Positions 36,475 to 43,888 of a stretch of DNA of 64,000 nucleotides are shown piece by piece (positions within the stretch are counted from its first letter, which is position 1; each line of letters opens with the position of its first letter). The stretch spans positions 5,270,001 to 5,334,000 of the forward strand of contig NZ_JAUSXN010000001.1 of the NCBI RefSeq assembly GCF_030816015.1, given 5' to 3'. The stretch is from Pedobacter sp. W3I1. Lineage in GTDB: Bacteria; Bacteroidota; Bacteroidia; Sphingobacteriales; Sphingobacteriaceae. The notes beneath the pieces are model-generated. The model saw only the letters and a list, made by a program, of their open reading frames with translations. It did not search any database and was not told the DNA's origin. Both the position numbers and the translations under genes were made by a program.

Positions 36475-37439
36475 TGCCAAAAATTTCTATTGTACTTCCG
36501 GTTTATAATGGTTTAAAATATTTGGATAGTGCTATTTATTCAATTTTAAACCAAACAGAGCAAAACTATGAAGTGCTTATCTGTGATGACGCTTCTACTG
36601 ACGGAAGCCTAAGCTATTTGAAACAGTTAGAAAACCTAAACCACAATGTTAGGATTTTATATAATGATAAAAATTTAGGGCTTTTTAAAACACTTAACAA
36701 ACTAATTAAAGCTTGCCAATCACCATTGATACATTTGTGGGCACAAGATGATATCATGATGCCAAACTGTCTCGAAGAATGCCTTAATTTTCACAATCTT
36801 TATCCGAATATAACAATGAGTTATCACGGAGTAGAGTATATTGATGAAAATGGATTGGTTAACCCTTCGGAAAAAATTGATGGTACCCCGTCCATAATTG
36901 ATACAAAATTGTATGCTATATTATCTTCAAAATGGGGCTGTATACCAGGCAATATTTCTAATATAACCATAAATACTTCGTCAATTATTGCAGTTGGACT
37001 ATTTGATGATCAGATGACTTTGAGTGCCGATTTCGATTTATGGACTAAGTTGGCAGCTGTAGGAGATATTGGAAGAATTCCTTATAAACTTACCTATCTT
37101 CGTTTACATGCAGCACAACTAAGTAGAAATTACAAAAGTATTGCGTTAAGAATTGAAGAAGATACGCTAATACAAAAAAGAATTATCGGATTACTTGCGG
37201 AGAATAAAGATGATTTTAACATAGCTAAACGCTTTTGGCGCTGGAAAACCCAGCCAACCTATTTTAATGATCTATTGTATTTAATTTCAGTAAAAGAATA
37301 CGATGAAGGTAAAAAACTAGCAGCGTTATTATATTCAGAAACAAATATCATCGGTCTATTTTTTAGATGGTCAATTGTAAGAACACTAAGATTCTTGAAA
37401 TTAGATATTAAATTTTATCTGAATATTCTAGATAGATAA
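36465..37439 (+). CDS. Glycosyltransferase family 2
   Basis: 324 residues. PKISIVLPVYNGLKYLDSAI, VLICDDASTDGSLSYL and LIHLWAQDDIMMPNC (metal site near 90-96) mark a GT2 enzyme. LSADFDLWTKLAAVGDIGRI is the catalytic-base region. The second Met (36474) is an alternative start. Ten bp separate it from the Wzy-like gene. Confidence 0.9.
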   Translation: MQLMPKISIVLPVYNGLKYLDSAIYSILNQTEQNYEVLICDDASTDGSLSYLKQLENLNHNVRILYNDKNLGLFKTLNKLIKACQSPLIHLWAQDDIMMPNCLEECLNFHNLYPNITMSYHGVEYIDENGLVNPSEKIDGTPSIIDTKLYAILSSKWGCIPGNISNITINTSSIIAVGLFDDQMTLSADFDLWTKLAAVGDIGRIPYKLTYLRLHAAQLSRNYKSIALRIEEDTLIQKRIIGLLAENKDDFNIAKRFWRWKTQPTYFNDLLYLISVKEYDEGKKLAALLYSETNIIGLFFRWSIVRTLRFLKLDIKFYLNILDR

Positions 37440-37448
37440 ATAAATAAA

Positions 37449-38843
37449 ATGGAACGATTTAAAGATATAGGCAAGATAGGGGCAATACTAATGTTCTTAC
37501 TCCTTATTTATTCTATTACAAGTTACAACCCTTTAGCTACAACTTGTGCCGTTTTACTCCCTTTTTTCTTATTAAAACTGTTATGGAAAAGAGATGAAAG
37601 TTCATTTTTGTTTCTTGCTTTTTGCCTGCAGTGGTTATCAGTTACAATTAAAGTTTTCTATGCAAATTTCCAAAGTTTAAATATAACAGAGGTATTCGAT
37701 AATTATAAGGAAATTGAAAAAACCTATTACGTTAGTTTAATTGGAATATTGTCAGTTGCATTAGGCATTCATTTAATTATTAAAAGGTATTCAATGGAGA
37801 AAGACGACTATGCAGTAATAGCACTGAGATACGACTCCAGAAAATTGGTTCCATTGTATATTATTGTTATCTTTTTGTACCCTCTGATCCTTAGTTATTC
37901 TTATTCTATGGGAGGGCTTCAGCAACCCATTACGAAACTTGCAGATTTTAAATGGATGATTTTCTTCATCTTTATGATGAGTACTTTCTTCACCAAACAG
38001 TATAAACTCTTCTTTTTAATTACGGGCCTAGAGATTATATTAAGTCTAACTGGTTTTTTTTCAAGCTTTAAAGATTACTTTTTAGTCTTATTTGGAGGTT
38101 TGGCCATTGTATATTCAAAAAACTTAAGCTTTAAACAAATACTTCCTCTAGCAGCACTGGGCATCATGTTTGTATATATGTTGATTATCTGGCAATATGT
38201 TAAGCCAGAATACCGAAGCTATCTAAATGGTGGTACGATATCTCAAAGTTCGATGAGAACAAGTACTGAATCGCTTACGAAGCTTAATGAATTGGTTCGT
38301 AATGTTAATGACGAAAACATTAACGCTGGCTTAAAGCAAACTGTTGAACGGCTATCTTACATCGATTTCTTTTCTGCGACTGTAGATTATGTACCTAGAG
38401 TAGTTCCTCATACACATGGACGTTTATGGGGGGATGCCATAGGACGGGTACTCCAACCCCGACTCTTCTTTCCAAATAAACAAATTATTGATGATTCTGA
38501 AACAACCAGAAAGTATTCCGGTATGCAAGTTGCTGGAGCCGAATCCGCCACATCGATCAGCCTAGGCTATATGACGGAAAACTATATTGATTTTGGGATA
38601 CCCGGCATGTTTATCAGTTTATTTGGTTATGGCTTATTGATCGGTTTGGTTTATAAATACGTCATGACCAGCAGTCCAGATAAATTGATTGGAACGGCAA
38701 TGATTATACCCTTATTTATTTTAATTTATCTTTTCGAATCTGCACTAAATAAACTGATCGGTGGCTTGCTGATGTACCTCCTCATATATGAACTTATCCG
38801 TCGTTTCGCACTTAAAACATTTTTAAAACAGATTAAAATATAA
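37449..38843 (+). CDS. Wzy-like polymerase, polytopic membrane protein
   Basis: 464 residues with about ten to twelve membrane helices and a large extracytoplasmic loop near 270-390 (GTISQSSMRTSTESLTKLNE to AGAESATSISLGYMTENYID), the layout of O-antigen/EPS polymerases. No sequence motif is diagnostic in this family. It lies 2.1 kb before the exosortase gene, and a Wzy-like protein linked to exosortases is known in Bacteroidota annotation (recalled as exosortase Y-associated Wzy-like protein). It would join repeat units in the periplasm, which normally requires a Wzx flippase; none was seen in the window. Confidence 0.78.
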   Translation: MERFKDIGKIGAILMFLLLIYSITSYNPLATTCAVLLPFFLLKLLWKRDESSFLFLAFCLQWLSVTIKVFYANFQSLNITEVFDNYKEIEKTYYVSLIGILSVALGIHLIIKRYSMEKDDYAVIALRYDSRKLVPLYIIVIFLYPLILSYSYSMGGLQQPITKLADFKWMIFFIFMMSTFFTKQYKLFFLITGLEIILSLTGFFSSFKDYFLVLFGGLAIVYSKNLSFKQILPLAALGIMFVYMLIIWQYVKPEYRSYLNGGTISQSSMRTSTESLTKLNELVRNVNDENINAGLKQTVERLSYIDFFSATVDYVPRVVPHTHGRLWGDAIGRVLQPRLFFPNKQIIDDSETTRKYSGMQVAGAESATSISLGYMTENYIDFGIPGMFISLFGYGLLIGLVYKYVMTSSPDKLIGTAMIIPLFILIYLFESALNKLIGGLLMYLLIYELIRRFALKTFLKQIKI

Positions 38844-40091
38844 GTGAAAATCATTCACATTTCTGCCTCTTATAAACCTGCCTACATCTATGGCGGGCCT
38901 ATACAGAGCGTTGCGAAACTGTGCGAAGCGATAGCAGCGCCAAGCGACAAGCGTGAGGCGGAAAGCGGAGTTGACTTACAGGTTTTAACAACTACAGCAA
39001 ACGGAGCATCTGAATTAGATGTAAGCATAATTAAACCTATTTTGGTTCATGGTGTAAAAGTTAGCTATTTTAAACGCTGGACTAAAGACCATAGTCATTT
39101 TTCTCCTGGGTTATTGTGGGGATTGAGAAAAGAGATCCTTCGTTGCACTCAGGATGACAAGAATACTAAAATACCCAAACTCCAAACTCCAAACTCCAAA
39201 CTCATTATCCACATTCACGCCTGGTGGAACCTCGTTTCGGTTTTAAGCTGTTTGGTGGCAAAGTGCTATGGGGTGCAGGTGGTGCTATCACCAAGGGGTA
39301 TGCTTACGGCTTATTCGCAGCATAACCGAAGTTCATTTTCTAAAAAGACTCTGCACAAGCTGATCGGAAAAAAGCTTTTGCAATATTGCCATATCCACGC
39401 CACCAGTGAGCAGGAGAAGCGCGATATCCTTGAGATTATTACGCCAAGAAGCATTACGGTAATCCCGAATTTGGTCAATTTAACTTCAGAAGTCCCAAGT
39501 ACCAGGTATACAGTATCAAGTGGAAATAACCTTGAACCATCAAGTTTCAAACTCATTTTTCTTTCGCGTATAGAAGAAAAGAAAGGGTTGGAGCTGTTGT
39601 TCGATGCCATATCCTTACTCGATATAGATTGGCAGCTGACTATTGCAGGTTCAGGCAAAAAAGAATATATAGATAGCTTACAGGTAAAGGCGCAAAGCCT
39701 AAAACTAGATCATCGCATCAATTGGATTGGACAGGTTTCAGATCAGGACAAATATGGGTTGATGGCCAAACACGATTTATTGGTACTGACTTCCTTTAAC
39801 GAAAACTTTGCCAACGTGGTGATCGAAAGCCTAAGTGTTGGAACACCTGTTTTGGTTTCTGATCAGGTTGGTTTATCTGATTATGTTAGTGAAAAGCAAT
39901 TGGGCTGGATCAGTCATTTGGACATCCAGGATATTAAAGCACAACTGTCAAATGCTTTTTCTAACCATGAAAAAAGACAAAAGATCCAACAATTGGCACC
40001 GGAGATAATCAGAAAAGATTTTGGTGGCCGGCTTTTAGTTAATAGGTATCTGGAGATGTATAAAGGACTGAGTAATGAACAGGGAGTTTAG
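38844..40091 (+). CDS. Glycosyltransferase family 4 containing intergenic-repeat-like inserts
   Basis: 415 residues from a GTG start directly after the Wzy stop. IIHISASYKPAYIYGGPIQS is the N-terminal loop; FKLIFLSRIEEKKGLELLFD and ENFANVVIESLSVGTPVLVS (E-x7-E) form the donor site. Three stretches look foreign to the fold: about 33-43 (APSDKREAESG), about 100-116 (RCTQDDKNTKIPKLQTP) and about 217-232 (PSTRYTVSSGNN). The second is encoded by DNA resembling the dispersed repeat at 45.6 kb plus a 7-base tandem repeat. All inserts keep the frame, so the gene is open throughout. It overlaps the next gene by 17 bases. Confidence 0.87.
   Translation: MKIIHISASYKPAYIYGGPIQSVAKLCEAIAAPSDKREAESGVDLQVLTTTANGASELDVSIIKPILVHGVKVSYFKRWTKDHSHFSPGLLWGLRKEILRCTQDDKNTKIPKLQTPNSKLIIHIHAWWNLVSVLSCLVAKCYGVQVVLSPRGMLTAYSQHNRSSFSKKTLHKLIGKKLLQYCHIHATSEQEKRDILEIITPRSITVIPNLVNLTSEVPSTRYTVSSGNNLEPSSFKLIFLSRIEEKKGLELLFDAISLLDIDWQLTIAGSGKKEYIDSLQVKAQSLKLDHRINWIGQVSDQDKYGLMAKHDLLVLTSFNENFANVVIESLSVGTPVLVSDQVGLSDYVSEKQLGWISHLDIQDIKAQLSNAFSNHEKRQKIQQLAPEIIRKDFGGRLLVNRYLEMYKGLSNEQGV
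39175..39202 (+). repeat. Tandem heptamer (CCAAACT)4 inside a glycosyltransferase gene
   Basis: Four perfect copies of CCAAACT lie in frame within the GT4 gene, encoding the stretch KLQTPNSKL. As seven is not a multiple of three, gain or loss of one unit would shift the frame. Directly upstream (about 39137-39160) is CTTCGTTGCACTCAGGATGA, a word similar to the intergenic repeat at 45610-45637. Confidence 0.93.
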
Positions 40092-40923
40092 CTTTATCAT
40101 TTTGACCTTTAACGAGGAGATCCATCTGCCGCGACTACTGGAATCTATTAAAGATCTGCATGCCGAAGTTTTTATTCTAGATAGTGGCAGCACAGATAAC
40201 ACCTTGAAAATTGCCGCTGATTATGGTGCAACAGTAAAAAGCAATGCTTTTGTAAACCATCCCAAACAGTGGGATTTTGCCTTAAATAACTTTGAAGTTA
40301 AAACACCCTGGTCCATCGGACTGGATGCAGACCAGGTGGTTACACCCGAGCTCTTTGAAATGCTGCAGCAATTTAGGGATGAAGATTATGCCAGTATAAA
40401 CGGAATCTATTTTAACCGGAAGAACTATTTTCAGGGGAGTTGGATCCGCTATGGGGGCTACTACCCTATTTACCTGTTGAAAATGTTCAGAACAGGAATT
40501 GGCTATTCAGATCTTAACGAGAATATGGATCACCGTTTTATTGTTCCCGGAAAAACCATGATCTGGAAGAAGGGCCATATACTGGAAGAAAATTTAAAAG
40601 AAAACGATATTGATTTCTGGTTTAAAAAGCACGAAAAATATAGCGATCTGATTGCCCAGGAAGAAATTGAAAGGATGCAAAAGCTACGGATCCAAACATT
40701 AAAGCCAAGTATCTGGGGCAATCCAGATGAAAAAAAAGCCTCGCTAAAAAGGTTTTGGTGGAAATTGCCATTGGGGTTGCGCCCATATTTGTATTATGGC
40801 TACCGCATGGTATTTCAATTCGGTATCCTGGACAATAAAACCGCCAGAAAATTTCATTATATACAGGGACTCTGGTTCAGAAAACTAGTTGATAAAAAGA
40901 TAACCAGGCTGCGAAATCCTTAG
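40075..40923 (+). CDS. Glycosyltransferase family 2 (WaaE/KdtX-like)
   Basis: 282 residues. FSFIILTFNEEIHLPRLLES, VFILDSGSTDNTLKIA and SIGLDADQVVTPEL (metal site near 82) are the GT2 core. QWDFALNNFEVKTPWSIGLD resembles the WaaE group, which adds a glucose-type residue. The basic C-terminus (RPYLYYGYRMVFQFG, then RKLVDKKITRLRNP) is usual there. It lies just before the exosortase gene after a 61-bp gap. Confidence 0.9.
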   Translation: MNREFSFIILTFNEEIHLPRLLESIKDLHAEVFILDSGSTDNTLKIAADYGATVKSNAFVNHPKQWDFALNNFEVKTPWSIGLDADQVVTPELFEMLQQFRDEDYASINGIYFNRKNYFQGSWIRYGGYYPIYLLKMFRTGIGYSDLNENMDHRFIVPGKTMIWKKGHILEENLKENDIDFWFKKHEKYSDLIAQEEIERMQKLRIQTLKPSIWGNPDEKKASLKRFWWKLPLGLRPYLYYGYRMVFQFGILDNKTARKFHYIQGLWFRKLVDKKITRLRNP

Positions 40924-40984
40924 TTGTTTTGGTTAGTTATGTATAAAAAGAAAACTGGTACCTTTATAGCATCCAAATAAATAT

Positions 40985-41605
40985 ATGAACGAAGCCCTGA
41001 ACAAACAAGCCAAGAGACAGGCGGATAAAAAAGCAATCAAATTCGTGATCGCGCTTTTTGTACTCTATATCCTATTTAGTCAGGGAAATTTGTTTATGAA
41101 CAGCGTAATGACGCCTGGTGCCAGGTTTCACAATGCCTATATCGCCGATCACTTTAATTATATACAGGGCCTTAAAACTGCACTCATTGTACCGGCGGTG
41201 TGGATTATCAAAGCGTTTGGCTTTTATGCCATTTACAATGAATCGGATGTGATGGTTGTGGCAGGTCCATACCTCCGCGTTAATTATTCTTGTTTGGGCC
41301 TTGGTGTAATGAGTTTTCTGGCGGCCTTTGTGCTTGCCTTCCCAGCACCGTGGAAATCGACCTTTAAGATGCTGGCTATTGGGATTTTAACCATCTATAT
41401 TTTAAATATTTGTCGGATTGCTGGTTTAGGTGTTTTACTTGGCTTTTTTGAATCGCAACGACAAAACTTTACCTACCACCACGAAATCTTCAATATTATT
41501 GTTTACATCTGCATTTTCGCGCTTTTGTATTTCTGGATCAAGCAAAATACTAGGACAACCGGTAAAATAAAAACAGAAGAGAACGATCAACCAAAAGTAG
41601 ATTGA
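40985..41605 (+). CDS. Exosortase-family transpeptidase (Bacteroidota, XrtY-like)
   Basis: 206 residues with about six membrane helices. The catalytic triad of exosortases is visible: Cys103 in VNYSCLGLGVMSF, Arg144 in LNICRIAGLGVLLG and His165 or His166 in YHHEIFNIIVYI. Exosortases cut proteins carrying a C-terminal motif-helix-basic tail (PEP-CTERM and relatives) and are encoded with exopolysaccharide genes. Small proteins with such tails are encoded at 3.4-7.2 kb, at the other end of this locus. I recall the XrtY/PID-CTERM pairing in Bacteroidota but could not check it. Seven bp separate it from the WcaF-like gene. Confidence 0.85.
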   Translation: MNEALNKQAKRQADKKAIKFVIALFVLYILFSQGNLFMNSVMTPGARFHNAYIADHFNYIQGLKTALIVPAVWIIKAFGFYAIYNESDVMVVAGPYLRVNYSCLGLGVMSFLAAFVLAFPAPWKSTFKMLAIGILTIYILNICRIAGLGVLLGFFESQRQNFTYHHEIFNIIVYICIFALLYFWIKQNTRTTGKIKTEENDQPKVD

Positions 41606-41612
41606 TATTCCA

Positions 41613-42164
41613 ATGAATAAAACTCAGCTCCATAAAAACTTTAATACCGGCGATTTTAAGATCGGCACATCACTATTGAAACAGTTTTTATGGTACTTTA
41701 CCGATGTATTCTTTTTTAAAAGCAGGCTTATGCCAAGCAGTTCAGTCCTTGTATTCTTATTGAGATTATACGGAGCGAAGATCGGAAAAGAAGTACGTAT
41801 TAAACCTGGTATTCATATCAAATATCCATGGAAGCTTATTATAGGTGATTACAGCTGGCTTGCCGATTGTTATATTGAAAATTTAGATCTCGTGCACATT
41901 GGTGCAAACTGCTGCATCTCGCAGAACGCCACGCTAATGACGGGAAATCATAATTATGCCAAAACCAGTTTTGATCTGATTACTAAACCAATTTTAATCG
42001 AAGATGGCGTATGGATCTGTGCCGAAGCCAAAGTTGCTCCCGGCCTTCATTTATTCAGTCATGCGGTACTTTCCATGGGTAGTGTTGCAACCAACGATCT
42101 TGAAGCATATTCCATCTATCAAGGCAACCCTGCCATAAAAACAAGAAAAAGGGAAATCCGCTAG
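41613..42164 (+). CDS. wcaF: WcaF-like colanic-acid-type acetyltransferase
   Basis: 183 residues with hexapeptide repeats (AKIGKEVRIKPGIHIKYPWK, IIGDYSWLADC, VHIGANCCISQNATLMTGNH). The conserved His of GNHNY and the final SIYQGNPAIKTRKREI match WcaF-type enzymes, which O-acetylate a sugar of the repeat unit from acetyl-CoA. The N-terminus LLKQFLWYFTDVFFFKS is the usual hydrophobic lead of this group. The next gene starts 3 bp after its stop. Confidence 0.9.
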   Translation: MNKTQLHKNFNTGDFKIGTSLLKQFLWYFTDVFFFKSRLMPSSSVLVFLLRLYGAKIGKEVRIKPGIHIKYPWKLIIGDYSWLADCYIENLDLVHIGANCCISQNATLMTGNHNYAKTSFDLITKPILIEDGVWICAEAKVAPGLHLFSHAVLSMGSVATNDLEAYSIYQGNPAIKTRKREIR

Positions 42165-42166
42165 TC

Positions 42167-42910
42167 TTGAACATTCCAATTATTATGCTCCACCATATCA
42201 ATAATCTTCCCGGCCCAGGCCTGGAAAATTGGAGCATCAGCGAAGAAAAGTTCATTCTTTTACTCAACACCATTGAAAAGCATGGGTTTACTACCACTAC
42301 ATTTAAACTGTTACAAGCGCATAATTATCAAAGGCGGGCAAAGGCAATCATCCTGAGTTTTGATGATTGCCCGGGTGCACTTTTTGAATTCGCTATTCCT
42401 GAACTGCTGAAACGAAATATGAAAGCTGTATTTTCTATCCCCACTGCACAGATCGGAGGATTTAACCAATGGGATGTAGCTGAACAAGGGTTCGCAAGCG
42501 TAACACTAATGAATGCAGAACAATTACAATATCTTTCCAGTCTGGGTATGGAAATTGCGAGCCACGGCCAACAACATTTGAGGGCAAACAAGATTAGTGA
42601 ACAGCAATTCGTTGAAGAAATTACAGCATCAAAAAAAACGCTAGAAAAGCTACTGAATCAAAAAATTCAAACATTGGCCTATCCCTATGGCGAGGTTCCC
42701 AAAAACTACAAAAAACTGGTCAGCCAGGCAGGCTACACTTTTGGACTTTCAATCTATCAATGGAGATCGAATCAGTTCGCGCTGCGTAGGATAGGTATTC
42801 ACGCATCCGATACGGAAAGCTCCCTATCTTTTAAACTGAGTAGATCCTATCAGTTTATGCGTACATTTTTCGATCCAATTCTCTGGATAAAAAAGGCCAT
42901 CAGGGTCTAA
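42167..42910 (+). CDS. Polysaccharide deacetylase (NodB domain)
   Basis: 247 residues from a TTG start (MNIPIIMLHHINNLPGPGLE). The NodB motifs AIILSFDDCPGALFEFAIPE (Asp-Asp) and ASHGQQHLRANKI (H-x3-H) give a zinc-dependent carbohydrate esterase family 4 fold; LAYPYGEVPKNYKKLV is motif 3. There is no signal peptide, so it acts in the cytoplasm or is carried by a neighbour; in EPS loci such enzymes trim N-acetyl groups or anchor the chain. Its last 11 bases overlap the convergent methyltransferase gene. Confidence 0.88.
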   Translation: MNIPIIMLHHINNLPGPGLENWSISEEKFILLLNTIEKHGFTTTTFKLLQAHNYQRRAKAIILSFDDCPGALFEFAIPELLKRNMKAVFSIPTAQIGGFNQWDVAEQGFASVTLMNAEQLQYLSSLGMEIASHGQQHLRANKISEQQFVEEITASKKTLEKLLNQKIQTLAYPYGEVPKNYKKLVSQAGYTFGLSIYQWRSNQFALRRIGIHASDTESSLSFKLSRSYQFMRTFFDPILWIKKAIRV

Positions 42911-43583
42911 ATATTGCCACTTTCCATTTTTGATCGTTTTCATTGAGGATCTCTTGAAAGGAGATAAAATTGAAGTGCTTTTTAAGTACCTCCCAGATCA
43001 CATCATGACCTAAAAAATCGCACATGGAAATAATGAAATACCCACCCTTATTTAAGTTCTGCTTTATACATTTCTGAATGGTATTTAACGGCCTGTTGAA
43101 ATAATACAAGGTTTCGTTAAAGATAATGGCATCGAATTTCACATTCAGGGTGTCATACTCAAAATCAAGTTGCAGAAAACTTGCCCCAGGAAACGAGACC
43201 TTTGCATTCGCTACCGCATTGGAAGAAATATCGATCCCAAGGTAATTCAATGGTTTTATTTCAGATTTAAGGTAATTATAAAGTACTCCCTGGCCACAGC
43301 CTACATCCAGAATCTTACCCAAGCCATGCTTTTTAAACAGATCCGCTATCGCAAGATAATGACCTTTTTCGGCTTCAGTGTAAAGATAATCCCAGTCGTT
43401 TCCACAAAACTGTTTTTCCCATATCCTTTTAGATACCCTATTACCGAAGCCAAACTTAGATAACACGAGCGTGTAAAGCAAGCGTCTGAATTTATTTTTG
43501 ATCTTATCGAAAAGGACCTCCATGTTCATAATCGGGATTGATAGACGAATAATTCTCTGGAAGGTTAGTTCTTCAAGAATCAT
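42900..43583 (-). CDS. Class I SAM-dependent methyltransferase
   Basis: 227 residues. GKILDVGCGQGVLYNYLKSE is motif I near 88-107; LNYLGIDISSNAVANAKVSF and FDAIIFNETLYYFNRP are the next motifs. The N-terminal 60 residues are basic; ATGs further in (MNMEVLFDKI) are alternative starts. It converges with the deacetylase gene and overlaps it by 11 bases, so it marks the end of the polysaccharide locus. Its substrate is unknown. Confidence 0.85.
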   Translation of the reverse strand: MILEELTFQRIIRLSIPIMNMEVLFDKIKNKFRRLLYTLVLSKFGFGNRVSKRIWEKQFCGNDWDYLYTEAEKGHYLAIADLFKKHGLGKILDVGCGQGVLYNYLKSEIKPLNYLGIDISSNAVANAKVSFPGASFLQLDFEYDTLNVKFDAIIFNETLYYFNRPLNTIQKCIKQNLNKGGYFIISMCDFLGHDVIWEVLKKHFNFISFQEILNENDQKWKVAIFRP

Positions 43584-43888
43584 AAATATTAGTGAACAAA
43601 TATAATTTTCCTAATGGAGGGATCAAGAATAAAAAAACATTTTTATTTATTTTTGTATTATTAATAATACTAAATTTACTTTAAAACAATAATTAAACAC
43701 ATTGGTAGGGATATACCCGGTTTCAAGTTTCTGGCTGATACCACTTGTTTCTCTTTTTCACCTCTCTTTATTTATTTGCGTAAAAAAGAAAAGAGGCTGG
43801 ATCAAAAATGACAGCCTCTTTTTTATTGGTTGATCAACCGGGAAGAATAGGATAAATAATTTGAACAGATAGGAGAATGGGAACCTAT
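43584..43888. other. Intergenic, boundary between polysaccharide and fructan loci
   Basis: AT-rich, no gene. It contains the promoter region of the methyltransferase (reading left) and the terminator of the fructan operon listed separately. Nothing else is evident. Confidence 0.5.
43791..43824 (-). terminator. Hairpin terminator of the fructan operon
   Basis: AAGAGGCTG (43791-43799) and CAGCCTCTT (43812-43820) form a stem of nine pairs with a 12-base loop. A-rich sequence on the left and a T run on the right make it able to end transcription from either strand; on the minus strand it lies about 65 bases beyond the stop of the GH32 gene, the last gene of the operon. Confidence 0.8.
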
